A stretch of 64,000 nt of DNA from Talpa occidentalis. Its lineage: Eukaryota; Chordata; Mammalia; Eulipotyphla; Talpidae. Both the position numbers and the translations under genes were made by a program. Within the stretch, counting starts at the first letter, position 1; every line of letters starts with the position of its first letter. The notes under the pieces are model-generated. The model saw only the letters and a program-made list of their open reading frames with translations, did not search any database and was not told the origin of the DNA. Shown here in pieces: positions 8,896 through 21,642 of this stretch. The DNA lies in contig NW_023601322.1 of assembly GCF_014898055.3 (NCBI RefSeq), positions 70,336,740-70,400,739 on the forward strand. Direction: 5' to 3'.

Positions 8896-8989
8896 GTTTG
8901 AGGAAATAGCAAACGCCTTGGAACCAGTTGGGAGAGGTGGATATCTTTGGGTATATTGAAAAAAAAAAAATCCAGCTCCCACTCCAGAT

Positions 8990-9110
8990 CAGCTGAAAAA
9001 TATCTGGTAGTGGTATCAGAAATCTGCATGTATAGAAAATCCTTCATATAAACCTTTGTCCACTGTGCTTTGAAAACGAGTGTGTTACAGTAGTGCAGCT
9101 TAACCTTAGC
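8990..9110. repeat. Possible MER5-like MITE scrap
   Basis: Contains CAGCTCCCACTCCAGAT and AGAAATCTGCATGTATA, reminiscent of MER5-family termini. Weak. Confidence 0.25.
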
Positions 9111-9194
9111 ACTGATTTTAGGGACTGCAAAATTCCTTGTTGTGTTCCTGTTCTGTGCAGTGGAGGGTGTGTGTTTGCCCACTGAATGTCCACC

Positions 9195-9310
9195 CCTTCC
9201 TCATATGTGATAATAGTTTCTCCAGATGTGGCCAGTGTCCCTGGAAGAGGAGTGGGGGGGGGGTGCAGAATTGCTCCCGTTGAAGCACCTCTGCTCTAAA
9301 GTGTGCTGTG
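9195..9310. mobile_element. MER20-like hAT MITE fragment
   Basis: The succession TTTCTCCAGATGTGGCC, AGTGTCCCTGGAAG, a G-run, GAATTGCTCCCG and TTGAAGCACCTCTGCTCTAA follows the terminal half of MER20 ('ctccagacattgccaaatgtcccctgggggg...gcccccggttgagaacc'). It is diverged, so ancient. Family from memory. Confidence 0.5.
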
Positions 9311-10124
9311 AACATTCAGCCATTTCAGTGACAGCACATGTCACAGGGTCACTAACAGTTAAGATACATCAACTGTCTTCACTGGAGGCTATTAATGCAA
9401 ATGTGAGATGACTTCTGACATGTGGTAGAATAAACATTGTGACTTGATGACCCTTGTTTTGATTTTTAAATAGTCATAGAGGAGAGTCGTGAAGGATGGG
9501 CCTGAATTAATGGCTCCCCATGCTTGCACTGGGGCACCAGATCCTCCAAAGGAACCCCCTGGCCCCTTTCTCAGGGTCACCTGTCAGTCTCCCAAGCAGG
9601 TGCCTGCAAACCTGGAAGGAGGGCATGCGGAAAGCACAGTTAGTTTTCCTCTTAGATTCTCTTTGGAATAATTAAAAGCTGTTGTGTTTTTTTTGTTTTG
9701 TTTTGTTTTTAGTTTGTGTGAAGTATGCTTCTGCATGGCACACACATTCCAAAAAATGTTACACAAGAGGCCCGCTGCGGGGAGAGATAGCACTAGCCTC
9801 CTTGAGGGTTCTCATCTGGTTATATGGGTATTGCCAGGCCTGTTGTTGTGCGGTGCCTCCAGATCCACCAGTGTGTACTTGTTGAGTTCACCGGTGAACC
9901 CTTGGATTCAACGCCTGTAGTGAGAATCAGTTTGGAGGGTGGGGGTGGAGGGCTGGGTCATGCTCTTGATGGCACACCCTGCTGATTTATATTGAGCAGA
10001 GGGTCTTGGTAATAACCACATGCACGGGAACTTGTCAAGGGATTGCTACGTGACACAGGTTTTGTAGAAGGGATTGGCTTCCTGTTCTCTAAAAGCAAAG
10101 GGTAGGGACTGACCCCAAGGGGGT
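9311..10124. other. Unique noncoding DNA
   Basis: No gene. A (TTTTG)n-like low-complexity stretch lies at 9682-9712. The 9925-10070 part vaguely resembles a MER5-type element but I cannot support it. Confidence 0.4.
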
Positions 10125-10350
10125 CTGTGTGAGTACAGGCACTCCTCACTCCACGTTGTTGGAAGGCCCCTGGAGATCTCAATGTCAAGTAAAACAACAC
10201 AGAACAAAACCATTTTCACCATAGACTCATTGCTAGAAACAAGGGTTACGTAACCCCTGGCATATTTCTGGTCACAAAAACATCACGCTTCTAAATAAGG
10301 ACCCAGCACCTGGAATATCAAGTAGTACTTTGTATTTATTCAACTTCCAA
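10125..10350. mobile_element. Tigger-type (MER44/Tigger7-like) transposon fragment
   Basis: Blocks CAGGCACTCCTCACTCCACG, CATATTTCTGGTCACAAAAA and ATCACGCTTCTAAATAAGG follow the order of a pogo-family Tigger MITE I know as MER44/Tigger7. The start of the same family recurs at 26070-26180. The internal transposase is absent. The exact family name is uncertain. Confidence 0.55.
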
Positions 10351-13129
10351 CCCTCTGATTCCAAATCAGGGTTGCAGGTGGTCAGAGCCTGTCATGGCAG
10401 CTTGGAGCACAGGTTTGGGGTGCCCGATGCACAGTGTGTTGCCCTCTCACTCAAGGGGGCTGCTTCACTGAGACGTGCCAGTGACCCTGACATGCACGCC
10501 AGCGCGTTGCAGGAGGAAACTGGAGTAGTGAGAGAAAACCTCCAGACATGGGGCGGGGCTGCCAACTCCACAGACAGGGCCTGCTTGGAAGTTGATTTTT
10601 TCCTCACTAGTGGTGTAATGAAAGGACGCAGAATGAAACATTACTCAAGGGCCTGCTCTGTGTTCCTGGCAGAGAGCAGATTTCACACCTACAGCCTTCC
10701 CCCTCGCCCTGACCGGACACTTGAGTGGAGGCAGCTGAGTGACCAGGCAGCAGCAGGTACTTTTCCTGAGGTTCTTCCGCCAGTCCTCTGTGTGCAAACC
10801 CCTCACCCCCGGAAGGCACTGCCCTGCTCTGGGCCTGTTTTCTTTCACTGCTGTGTGTGGATTCAGTCATCACCAAGGCACTCGCAGCTTGACCGTTGGG
10901 TAGCTCAATAGAAACAGCTGTGGCCTTTGCGTGTCTTCTGTTCTGGGTGAACAAAAGCAAGAGGGTCCTGAGCTGGAGGGAAGGAAATGCTAATTGCTAA
11001 ATGATTCTCTTCTGAGACTCTAGCTGTGTGTCTGTATTTGGCTAATGTCTAATATCTCAGTCTAGTCTGCTTCTCCCTCTCAACTCAGGCTCCCCCCACC
11101 AAAAAAAAAAAAAGTCTACCGATACAGCTGACAACTGCATCGGTATGAACCCTGAGGTTTGACCCGGCGGAGGTGCAGCTGGCTCTTCCACCTTGCCCTT
11201 GGTGACTGGTGCAGGATGCCTGGGGGGTGGCTAAGCTTGATGTACTCTGGCTTCGCTGAATTCATTGAAGGCCCTTTAGCCCACAGAGACTCACCCACAA
11301 TTTTCTGATGCCCAAAGCCTGCTCTGGGAGTGCAGTTCTCTTGGTTTACTACAAGATCCACGACAGGTCGTTTACGTAGTATTAGTCACTTTGGTGTGAA
11401 TGGCGTTCATCTCATTTCCTGAGATGAGAGTTTGCTGGGATGGGACAATACAGAGATTGCATTCCTGTGAGGGTCAGGTAAGAACAAAGAGTGGAACAAA
11501 AGGCCACGAGGAACAATAGGAGCACATCATTTGGAGACCAGAGCTGATAAAAGAAGGTTCTACTATCCAGTGTGGCCAGAGGACAAGGTTCTGACTCCTT
11601 CTTCCGCCGCCTGTAATTGCCTGAATAGCAGAGCATCTTCCATTTCTTCCTGCCCTTCTCTTCTGAAAGGCAAGTCGTATGTCTTTGTTTTAAATAATCC
11701 ATGAGGATCCTCATTCCCTTGCAGAGACCTGCTGTCTCTTGTTCTGCACTGTTTCACACTTCTGCAGGCGGGTCTTTTATTGGAAATACACTTTATTTGC
11801 TCTTAAGTGAACTGGAAGAAGGTCACAAAAAATGCCTCTCGAAATTATAATTATCATCACCCCCGTGGACACCATAGACATTGACTGGGCCACTCAATGA
11901 ATTTTTAATTTATATTTTAAGCTGTTCACTGTGGCCAGTCTGAGGGAGTGAGCTGACAAGATATGTTTTAGTATGACAGGAGGAATGAAGAGCCTTCCAG
12001 ATACTCCATTTTATTTTCTTCCATGGAAGGAAATTGTTGTTCTTAGAGAAACATAGGACCCAATGCCAGTGTTCTGGGAAGATGCTTCTCAGGCAAGCAG
12101 GCCTCAGCCCACCTTTCCGGGGCAGTGTTTTTGCTAAGTGCTTTTTGTGCGTATTATTTTTGGGACCATTATCCAATGATCTTTGGATGGGAGTTTGCTT
12201 AATTGCATACATTTTTTCAAACCTTGGCTCACTCTGCAGGGCTGGGCAGGCCCTGTGTGCAGCTCTGGCTCCTCCTTGGCAGGGGCCAGGCATATTCTCA
12301 AGGTAAAGGATGGCAGAAGGCCTGTAGTAAGGAAACTGGTGCTCCAGTTTTAAAACCAATCATTCTCAACTAATTTGGCCACAAAAGCTCTTTGTTTTCT
12401 TCCCTTGACACCGTATTAGAAAGAACAAGTTTTTAGAAATGTTGCTCTGTGTAATGATTTTCTTTTGGGATTAGCGAGTACCTACATCATTGTGAGCATG
12501 CAGTTTTGGTAAACCTCTTCGGACCTCTGTCAAGGGCTGTAAGGCCTTGGGAAGTGTTACTCCCCCCCAGTGGGAGGGCAGAGGCTGAACCTGGCATTCA
12601 GGGTTATAAATGAGGGTCTACTATAGTGCGTGGCAGCTAGGAGCTCAGTGACAGAACAAATGAGCAAAAAGGTTGGTCTACACAAGTAGACAAAACCTCA
12701 AAAACCAAAGTTGACATATGTCAGATTTCTATTTTATTGCTGTGATGTTTTGAAAGGTGAGATACAGTGATCACAACCTCAGACCTACGCCTTCTCCCTT
12801 AGCGGCATGGCGGTACATCGGATGGCTAAAGGATCTGAGAGAACGTTTTGTTGATTCTGAGCAGGCCTGAAAATCCAGCTCCATTTACTTTGCACCTGTA
12901 AGGCACCCCAAGCAAGCACACATATTAGGAGAAGATAGATCTTACTTCTTATCTCTGAGATCTTGCCTCCTGGAGCGTGAAGTTTCTGCCAAGAGTATGC
13001 AGAACAGAAAGCTTGAAGTTGCTCCCCTCGAGGAGTTGCTGCCTGGATGCACAGCAAGTGCATCAGCAGAGACAGTTACGAGAATATCAAAACCGGGGTT
13101 GCGCATGCTGGCTGTGGGAGTTGTGGGGG
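10351..13129. other. Unique noncoding DNA
   Basis: About 2.8 kb with no recognisable gene. The 193-codon frame at 10330-10911 starts inside the Tigger-like element, overlaps frames on the other strand and shows no domain, so I reject it. A short A run is at 11101-11113. Confidence 0.45.
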
Positions 13130-13260
13130 CGGGTGGGTGCAGCGGGGAAGGGCTCTGATGGCAGACCTGGATACAAGTCCCTGATCCTGCAGTTAATCAC
13201 CCTGGGACCTTTGGCAAGTCACTCACTGCTCTGACCTCTGCTGTCTTACACGCAGAGCTA
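13130..13260 (+). repeat. MIR SINE fragment
   Basis: GATACAAGTCCCTGATCCTG then CCTGGGACCTTTGGCAAGTC and CTCACTGCTCTGACCTC correspond to the MIR core 'gggttcgaatcc...tgtgaccttgggcaagttact'. Confidence 0.65.
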
Positions 13261-13304
13261 AGTTAAGACTTGCTACCCTTCACCTGGTCAGTTGCTCCTT
13301 GCAA

Positions 13305-13420
13305 GAGGTGTCGATGGAGAAGCTGAGGCTCAGAGAGGGAAAGCGACCTGTTTTGTCAGAGTTGGGCAGTGACAGAGCCAGGAATAGAGCCCTGGCTGGG
13401 CTGAGGCTCCGGAGTGAGAT
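13305..13420 (-). repeat. MIR SINE fragment (antisense)
   Basis: GAAGCTGAGGCTCAGAGAGG, CAGTGACAGAGCCAGGAATA and GAGCCCTGGCT form the reverse complement of the MIR core. It lies next to a sense MIR at 13130-13260, so the two form a loose inverted pair. Confidence 0.75.
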
Positions 13421-14653
13421 GTTTGGGACTCTCTGGGGTTGTCTCTCAATAAGGATCTACCTGGGAGGCAGCACTGGACAGAGGCCAGAAGGGGAGGGAT
13501 CAGCAGGGGTTCAGGTGGCAGTGATGTTAGGGTGATGATACATTGCTCCTGTGTGCCAGAGAGAAGCCATCACCTCAGTGTTCAAAAATCCCTTGTGCTT
13601 ATAACAATACAGGATTGAGAACGCCTTCAGCGTTGGCAGCCAGCCAGAGTGAAATCCTTCACCTGTGTACATTCTCCTGTGTGTTTTAATAAAGTTTTCC
13701 TTTTTTTCTTTGGAGTGGTCAGAAAAGTAGAAGTTATGAGGAACTTCCACAACTGCATGCTTTAGAAAATGACCCCTGTAAATTTCTAACCTGAAAGGGT
13801 GGAGCAGAGACGCAGCAGCTGTTCTGTGTGTGTGAACATGGCAAGCCGAGCAGGCCCCATGGACAGACCTCAGGCATGCAGGCTGCAAGTGTCAGCCCCA
13901 GGTTGGGCACCCACACCCCAGGGCTCTTGGACTTGCTGCTGGTCAGGCCGGGCCACTCCCTCATGGCATCTTTTCCGGAGTCCAGAGGGAATCTGGGCTC
14001 ACAGTTTGGAAGTGGCATTGGCTCACGGTGTATAACATGGTCTCCTCTGCTTGCCGTCTGTCTCCAGCCCCTCCGTGTGTGCACACTCATGCATCAGTGA
14101 CGGGACTTGCTTCTGATTTCAAATTGACGAGGGAAAAACAAGGAGTTGCAGACAAAGTAAAGCATTGAAGAGGTAGTTTTGACTTGCGCGCAGGCTCATA
14201 GATGGCACCAGATTCTGACTTCCCACTTTGCATGTCTGAATCTGTTCTCTTTGGTGCATTGGGAGATCTGTTCTTGGGAGGCTGCGTCTCATGGGGGTGA
14301 GCTGGCCGCTGAGCTCTGCACTTGCGACCTCTCACGTTTACCTTCAGTAGAAAACGTCTTCCCACCATCCTGTGAGCTTCTCTCTGCTTTGCGTCATCTC
14401 AGCCTGCATCCCGCGTCTGTTCCTGAGCCAGCCACTGTGCTCAGAAAAATACAGTGTGTCACTGGCCTTGGGGTCACATGCACATGCACTGTCCCAGAGC
14501 TGGGGTAGAATCTGACTCAAAGCCAGAACTAATTTTAGGGGAGATCTGGTTCCCCACAGGAACCCAAAGATAAGGAAATGGATGTCCATGGTCACAATGG
14601 AAAAGTGTTTATTGTACTTCCTGTTGACTCTGTCTCTTTGGTGCCCTGGTCTC
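13421..14653. other. Unique noncoding DNA
   Basis: No supported gene. Several overlapping frames (for example 13734-14090 and 14344-14718 on the minus strand) lack domains. An AATAAAG near 13688 is unsupported as a poly(A) site. Confidence 0.4.
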
Positions 14654-14716
14654 TGCCTATAACCTGGGTGCTGTGAGCCGCTGGGGAGTGTGCCTATAAC
14701 CTGGGTGCTGTGAGCC
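14654..14716. repeat. Two-copy tandem duplication, 37-bp period
   Basis: The 26 bases at 14654-14679, starting TGCCTATAACCTGGGTG, recur exactly at 14691-14716, separated by 11 bases. This is a recent local duplication with no known function. Confidence 0.85.
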
Positions 14717-14817
14717 ACCGTTTGTGTGTGCTTCTGACTTTATTCCAGCAGCAGGATGTAGTTGTGCTCTGGCCATGAGCTTTCACTGGCACGACACCTT
14801 TCACGTGATAAAATTTG

Positions 14818-15030
14818 TGGCAATGATCACAGCTGCCATTTGTTGTGTCCCTGGCACGTATCAGGCACAGTTAGACACGTTGATGTGCATTTGCTGACTT
14901 TGTATTTGAAGTAACACTCACAAGGAGTAGACTCTCGGACACAAGATGCCTTGCAAGGTCACATAGTTACTTAAGTTAATGACAGGAGAGGCTGCAGTGA
15001 GCAGTTTTGTGTCTAGTGGCCAGCACTCTT
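14818..15030 (-). repeat. MIR SINE (antisense, diverged)
   Basis: Runs from the MIR tail equivalent (CCTGGCACGTATCAGGCAC) through AACACTCACAAGGAGTAG to CAAGGTCACATAGTTACTTA and GACAGGAGAGGCTGCAG, the reverse of the core. It is nearly full length. Confidence 0.65.
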
Positions 15031-15774
15031 GACAACAAATTGCGCCCTCACTCTTGTAGCATACTTACTGAACGATAAATGGTCATTAATACTGGTTGCT
15101 AGGCAGAAAGAAGCAGGAACACGTCTTCATTTGGGAGGGCCAGCATTCACTTCAGTTGTTACCCTCTGAGCTGTGTCTATCAACGTGCTGCTGTAAAGTC
15201 GGGAGCTTGGAGTCTGTTGTCTTACAGTGAACTGATACTTGTTCTTTGGCTTCGGTTGGATGGTTGCTAAAGCTGATGTGGCATCTTTGCTCCTGCACCT
15301 GAGCTACTAGGTGCATGTGGTCAGAGCAGCCAGACATGGTAGATGCTGGGCAGTCCAAGATGACAGTTTCAGCTTTTTTAAAAAATATATTTTTATAGTG
15401 CATGATGCAGAAAGGAAGGTAATACAAAATCTTCCAAGTAAGTAGGAAGACGTAGAAGGGAGAGTGACAAAGCAGAGCAGTAGTGTGCGTTTAAGGAACT
15501 GCAGTGGAAATGTGTTCTGGTCCCTCTTTGTTAGCTGTGGTGTCACGTGACGTGGGGAGAGTCGGCTTTACTGACTTCTTCAGTCTGATAACTCAAGACT
15601 TTTCTCTTGTAGTCCCAATCTGTAGCTCTGCAGATAAGCTCGGGGAGTCTGCCAAAAAGGATCTGTTTCCTGCTTGCTGGAAAGATCGTGTACTTTTCTA
15701 TTTTCATCCTGGTACATGGGATATCTTGAGCTTGGAGTAGACTTTGCAAAACATAGATGCTCGCTAGGCGTTTT
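15031..15774. other. Unique noncoding DNA
   Basis: No recognised gene or repeat. Confidence 0.45.
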
Positions 15775-15910
15775 TGGCATCTATTTGTTCATTCAGCAGG
15801 TCCTGGCTGAGGCCCTCCTAGATGCCAGATGCTGTGATAGGGGCATGGGCTGCACTAGTTACCAAGGCAGGTGCTGTTCCTGCTCCCTGCCTTGGGGGAG
15901 CTCTCATACT
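15775..15910 (-). repeat. L2 3'-end fragment (antisense)
   Basis: TTTGTTCATTCAGCAGGTCC, then GATGCCAGATGCTGTGATAG and GGGGGAGCTCTCA, follow the reverse complement of the L2 3' end. Confidence 0.65.
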
Positions 15911-17394
15911 AATCTGAGGTTCCACTGAGCTTCCAGCCTGGACACCTGCCCCAGGAACCTTTTCCCTGGGGAACATGGACTTGCTCCCTCTGCCTCTGAT
16001 CCTGGAGAGGCAAACATTTCATTCCTCCTACTGTCCCTTTGCTCATGCCTCCAGCCTGAGAGCCGAGGGATGTATTTCCTTCCATCAGAGTGGGATGCAT
16101 TTTTCTAAGTTCTTTCTGCAAGACACCTTTAATGTGAGTCACAAAAGCCCTGGTTAGTTAAGGCACAAAGGAGGAATAGTCAAGAGGAGCAAGGGGTGGT
16201 TTTTATGACCTGAGAGCTGCCCTCACAGGCCTGGTCGCCAGAACCTAGCAAACTCTTGGGACCGAGAAGGCCGCTCTTGGTCTCCTCCATCTGTGTTCTC
16301 TTCCTTAGTGCTGGCATGTGTTGCTTTCTCCTGAGCCTGGCTTTGCCCACTTCTCCTGGTGTGTTGGTGGCCAATGACCGTCCCAGAATCCTGGGATCTG
16401 TCATCTGTGTTTCACAGTGTCAGTGGGGAGTGGTAGTGTTGTACATCCAGTTTTAAAAAAGAGGACAGAGGATACTGGGTTTAGGGCTGCACACACCCCT
16501 GCCCCCCACCCACCAGTTGTGGTCTGAAAGGGGCTGGTGGGTTCTGTAGTGTAAAGCAGGCTGCAGGGCCTGTCTCAGGGACAGACAGAGGGACAGTTAC
16601 TGGAAAAATGCTGACAGGCTGAGGATTCCCCCCCCGCAGGGTTTCCAGCTGAAGCAGGTCAAGGAAACAGGCTGTTTGCCTCCTTCTAGGCCACTGCTTC
16701 AAACCAGCAAACTGTAGGAGTGGCCTCAGCTGACCCTTGTCCTCAATCTCAACACCTTATGATGGAGAAACCCCTGTGTTAGCATGGTACAAAGTATTTA
16801 TTATTTGAGAAAATTCTGTATCAGCAAAGTACCTAGAGATCCAGTGTGTGATACTAATTCTGAAGGATAGGAAATCATTAGTTGGGGCCAGGTAAATCCT
16901 CCCTTACAGTAAGACTGTGTATTCCAAGAAAATAAAGAGCCTTTCTCAGGGGGGCAGGGGGAAGCATTTGTACAAATATGCAGCATTCTGGGGTGGAGAT
17001 GGGCACCTCAGGGCTCATGCTGGCTGATGTCGTTCCAGCTCCTCTCCTCTATATTTAATTGAATTGAACACATTGAAATTTGTTCCAGTGCATTATGAGG
17101 AGCTGGTGAATGCACGTGCAGGATGTGACTTAATTAATGTTTGCTTTCCCTGTGCTGACCCCCTGCTGTGAACACCCACAGAGAACCCACCAAGGAGAGG
17201 GGGCTGTGCTTACTGAAAAGGAAGGCCTTAACTCTTCCAGGCCCCTGAGTTTCCACAACAGACAGGGAATTAAAAATCTCCATCAATGGGGCCCAAAGTG
17301 GTATCTTCTCCAACATTGCTATTACCCCCTCCCCACAACTTGTGCTCACTGGGCCAATTACTCCGTAGATGCACTACCGAGTAATGGTTTTATT
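15911..17394. other. Unique noncoding DNA, with a smooth AT-rich patch at 17040-17160
   Basis: No gene is seen. The part 17040-17160 (ATATTTAATTGAATTGAAC, then GTGACTTAATTAATG) is repeat-free and AT-rich with homeodomain-type TAATTAA cores. It could be a short conserved element, but this is speculative. Confidence 0.35.
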
Positions 17395-17640
17395 TCTTAA
17401 TTATGAAAGCAGTACATGCTCATGATTGAAATTTGGAATATATAGAAGGTATAAAGAAGAAAATTAAAATCACCCTTCAACTCACTGTACAGGAAAGAAT
17501 CGCTCTAAATATTTTGGTATATTTCTTTCTCTAGTTCTCTATGCTTGTATGTGCTCATATGTGTATTAACTAAATGAGGAGCTTATGATTTGATACCAGA
17601 TATTCTGCTTTGTTGTTCATTCTGCTTATCACATTTTCCA
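17395..17640. repeat. Old L1-type 3'-end repeat
   Basis: The blocks GTATAAAGAAGAAAATTAAA, ATCACCCTTCAACTCACTG, TTTTGGTATATTTCTTTC and TTCTGCTTATCACATTTTCC match a common old mammalian repeat (I believe an L1ME-type 3' UTR) that also appears at 28079-28203 and 44515-44780. Confidence 0.5.
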
Positions 17641-17649
17641 TATTGCTAA

Positions 17650-17960
17650 CTACTCCAGGAAAGTGCTTCTCTTTATAAGTCTGTTGAGGTGCCATTTACT
17701 ATCACATTAACCCTTTGGAAAGTGTACAACTGAATGACTTTTATAGTTGTGCAAACATCATCACAATCCAGTTAGAAAACATTTCTATTCCCCCTCCCCC
17801 AGCTTCCTCAAGCCCCCACTTGCACCTCTGGTCTCTGTCTCTGTAAATGTGCCTTTCACGGACAAACCTTGTGAGTGGAACTATGTCACCTGTGGCCTTT
17901 GGCTACTGGCTTCTCTCCCCGAGCATCATGACGGGATCCCCATCATTGAGGGGGCTCCCC
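17650..17960 (-). repeat. Old L1M 3'-region fragment (antisense)
   Basis: TTGAGGTGCCATTTACTATC, GAAAGTGTACAACTGAATGA, CCCCCTCCCCCAGC and GAGTGGAACTATGTCACCTG follow in order the antisense 3' region of L1M elements. It is diverged and non-coding. Confidence 0.65.
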
Positions 17961-18945
17961 CACAAGCAGCACTAGAGCACTAGCATCAGGCTCAGCACTT
18001 GGCATGGAGGAGCACTGTGGTCTGAATGTTGTAGGCATCCTTTTCTAGAGAATGGCAGGTCAGCACAGGGGTCTGTCTTCAGGATTGTGCTGGATTCTGG
18101 CTGAAGTGCCAAGACAGTAGTGATTACAAATGTTAACATAATTGTGAGGAAAAAATGATGCATCTGTGTCCACACCTGTCAGCCTCAACAGGGGGCCTCC
18201 TCTTGAGGCCAGGGTTATTGCTTCCTTTTGGACCCAAGGCTGTGTTACAGCTGTTGATCCTCACCACTAAGGTTATCTTTGAAACCAGAAGGGCAGAAAG
18301 GCATAGTCTGCTTTCAGATAATGTGGGGGCAACAGGGCAAGAAGCACAGGGACCTGGTTCCTTGACAGAATCCTCCCTTGTACCTGGAATTGAAATATTT
18401 CTGCTCTTTCTTTGCACCTGGCTAATTGGAGAGACCTTTCTAAAACCATTTCCTTCCTTAGATGGAGCTTAAAGGACTCCCAAGAAATCTTGCTGGAATG
18501 TTTACAGCCTGTCTGCCTTCAGACAAGTGGAAATGATGTAGTTTCTTTTGGCTGAAACCTTGTTCATGCATTTCAAAGAGGGAAGCTTTTTAAAAGTCAC
18601 CTATTCTATTTATCTCAGCAGAAAAGAAAGTTGTTTGGATGCTGATACACTTTATCATTTTGAGTCCAAGTTATGTATCTACATTGTTTTGAGGCAATTC
18701 TGTCTCATAGAATTCATGTACTCTTGTGAAGACACAGAATTTTACAAAAACCCACAGTGTGAGAGCCATGGAGGTGCAGGGAGGGAGGGAGGCTCTCTTG
18801 GCAGAGGCCCTGAGAGACGGGGGCTTTGCTGGACGTCCATGGGGCTTCTGCGGTCCAGATAGAAACCACCCATCATCCTTTGCTTTAATAATGATGCTTG
18901 AGGCATGATGTTTATATAACCTCCCACTCCTGATTTCTCTCTCTC

Positions 18946-18978
<33 letters not shown>

Positions 18979-20894
18979 CTGAGTAGTAGAGGCCATTGAG
19001 ATTCTTCTAACAAACAGATGTGTCTGTTTGGAAAATAAATATCACACTTACATTTAGTGTTCACAGATCTTGTGTGTTTATAGATACAGCATGCACGTGC
19101 CAGCTTTCTCAAAAACAGCAGGTTCTTGGCTTTGACCAGATTATAATTCCTGCTTATTTGTTTTCAGGAGCTTGGGGACCTGTGTCCCACACATCCCTAC
19201 CAAATCCTGGTGCCTAAGCATTTGAATTCTGAGGGATCTCTTAGTCTCTTGGCCCCACTGGTGCCTGAGATCCTGCATGTCTGGTTTAAACAACCTCAGG
19301 CTGCAGCTGGACGCTCATGAGGAAGGCGGGAGCAGACGCCTGTGAAGACTGCACTCCCATTTCTGTATTCTGGAGTAGTGCATCTGCCACGCCAGTCCTT
19401 GCTGTGGAGTCCAGTTTGAGCACTTGAACCTCACATTCAGGGCCTCCCCATTGTTCAGCCCTAACGTAGATTTCCAACTGTTGATTCCCTTTATTCTAGC
19501 TTCTCCCACATTACTATCCCGCAGGCACAGCCAGGTGCAAGCAGGCCTTTGGGCCTGGAGGACTTCCTACCTTCAGTGTGTGGGGTGGGGTGCAGCCCTG
19601 GAGTCTGTGCTTTTAACCATTACTCAGGGGATCTCTGAGTGAGGGGTTTATGGGCCACGCGCAGCAGTGCTGGCACTTGACAGAGTCCTGTTTCTTAGAG
19701 AACCTCCCCTGCGTCTTCTCAGCCTCACTTTGGTTGCACGCGCTCTTGGTGACACTCATTTTGCTCTTGGTCTGTTCTGCCTTGGACCATAATTTCGCTG
19801 TTTGTCATAGACGTATTTTCACACCAGTTTTGTATATATAGTTATCCCTGAGCCACATTTTGTTTACATGGTGATTTATAGTCTGGAAATGCCTTGTATG
19901 TGTTACTTGGCTGCCACAGTGTAGCCAAGTCACCCCCTCCCATCTCTCTGCTGAGAAGGATCCAGTACAATTAGGTTGACAGGCCAGTTGCTACAGCAAA
20001 CAGGGCTTATACAGACAAGCAGTCTTGTTCTTTCAGCCTTTCGGGGCATCTTTAGGAATGTGGTTTTGTACTACACAGTCTACCGGGTGAGATGGCGATG
20101 AAGCAGGGTCCTCAGAGTGGGGACACAAGTAACAAACCTCAGCAGAAAATGGTGCATTGTGGCATCTGCTTTGAGGACCCAGGCAGGGACTGGAATGGTG
20201 AAAAACCCATGGGCAAGGCCTGACTTAGGAAGGGACCTGACCGCTGAGGTCTTGGGGAGAGAGCCAGTTCTGTGAAAGGGCGGGGGAAGCTGGGGCGGGG
20301 GAGACCATGAAGAACTGAACACCTGGAAAGGCCAGAGAGGGAGTAAGAGCCGGCTCAAGGGGCGTTTGCATAACCAGCAATGTAAAACTCAGTAATATAC
20401 ACAAAACAGCACTGTGCCGGAGAGGAAAATGCTGTGGGGGAGGAAAGGCAAGGAAAGGCTAGCGAGGAGGGTAGCAGGGTTTATGTTGATGGGAGGAGGC
20501 TGAGGCAGGTTTTTGGAGCCAGCTCCTCCCTGGGGCCACCTGTAAAGGCCGAGCTGTGGAACTGCTTGTCCAGGGAATTAGCTGGAGCCTCTTGGCTCCA
20601 CCTTGGCATCCTCTCACTACAGGGACTGAGAAGACTCCAGTGTTGGAGGACATCTCTTAGATCCCTTTACTCAACTTCCTTGTGTGAGAGATGACGAGGC
20701 CCATTCAGACTAGGGAAACAAGTCCTCCAGGGCATGCTGCTGCCATCTTGCCACTCAAATAGCTGTTCCTTTTTCTCGGACAGAGAAATAAATGGTTCCT
20801 GAGCCTCAGAGAAAAAGTGGCTGAAGGTTGTTGTACAGTTGAGTAAGGGGCAGGCCTCTTGGAGTCCCTTGGAATCATAGTGGATGTCTAGCTT
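17961..20894. other. Unique noncoding DNA with a long T run
   Basis: No gene found. A roughly 26-base T run lies at 18951-18976 without an attached SINE body. Other short open frames overlap on both strands and carry no domain. Confidence 0.4.
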
Positions 20895-21110
20895 TGGGAA
20901 TTTAAATGCTGCCTCTATCTCCTTTGCTGGATTTATGGTTTTGCACAGGTCACATAATGTCTCTAACCCCTAACCTGCAAAAAATAATAGTACAGATGCT
21001 AGTACCTCCACCTGCAGTGGAGCTGTCAGGCAGATTAGATGGTATAGGGCACACCCTACTTACAACAGTGCGATGTCGTAGGTGCTCAGCGAGTGGAATG
21101 TTGAAAGTTC
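20895..21110 (+). repeat. MIR SINE (sense)
   Basis: ATGCTGCCTCTATCTCC, GCACAGGTCACATAATGTCT, ACCTGCAAAAAATAATAGTA, AGGCAGATTAGATGG and GTAGGTGCTCAGCGAGTGG follow MIR from core to tail. It is nearly full length. Confidence 0.7.
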
Positions 21111-21642
21111 CTATGGCTGGCATGCGACCCCCTTAGATGGAAGCTGTAATTGTCAGGGTGTGTACTGGGCTGGGCAGGTCTCTGCAGAGATTCCCAGAAT
21201 CCATTCTCAGCAAATTGAGGAGTTTGGTGGACTCCATTAGTGGACAGTGACCTCTATAGACTCTCCCTTCCCCGTCTCTGTGTCTCACACGTAGAGTTCC
21301 TCAACATGTTTTTGTTGAAGTGTTATTTGGGTGGATATTTTTACTAACAAGTGCTTAAAACCTGTTACATACCCAAATACCAGCCCTGCATTAACATTCA
21401 TTTTTTATTTCTGCTTCTAGCTTTCCATGTGAATTTTCATAGCGCATCTGATGATAGACTTGGAGCAGGTTCATGTTTTGAGATCTGAGAGATAGGTGGC
21501 TTTAAAATAAATGCTGGCATATTTAGGAGTGAGTGGAACTGACTGTCTTAATCTAACAGAGGATGTGTTGGTTTGCATTTTGGCGGAAGCTAGGAAGGGA
21601 CTGAGGATGGCAGGAAGATAGTAGGTATGCAGTCCTTATCTT
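21111..21642. other. Unique noncoding DNA
   Basis: No gene or recognised repeat. Confidence 0.45.

Noticed and set aside
10330..10911. 193-codon open frame
   Set aside because: It begins inside a Tigger-like transposon and runs into unique DNA. No recognisable domain, and competing frames lie on the minus strand.
18951..18976. Long T run as a SINE or processed-pseudogene tail
   Set aside because: No SINE body, TSD or gene-like sequence attaches to either side.
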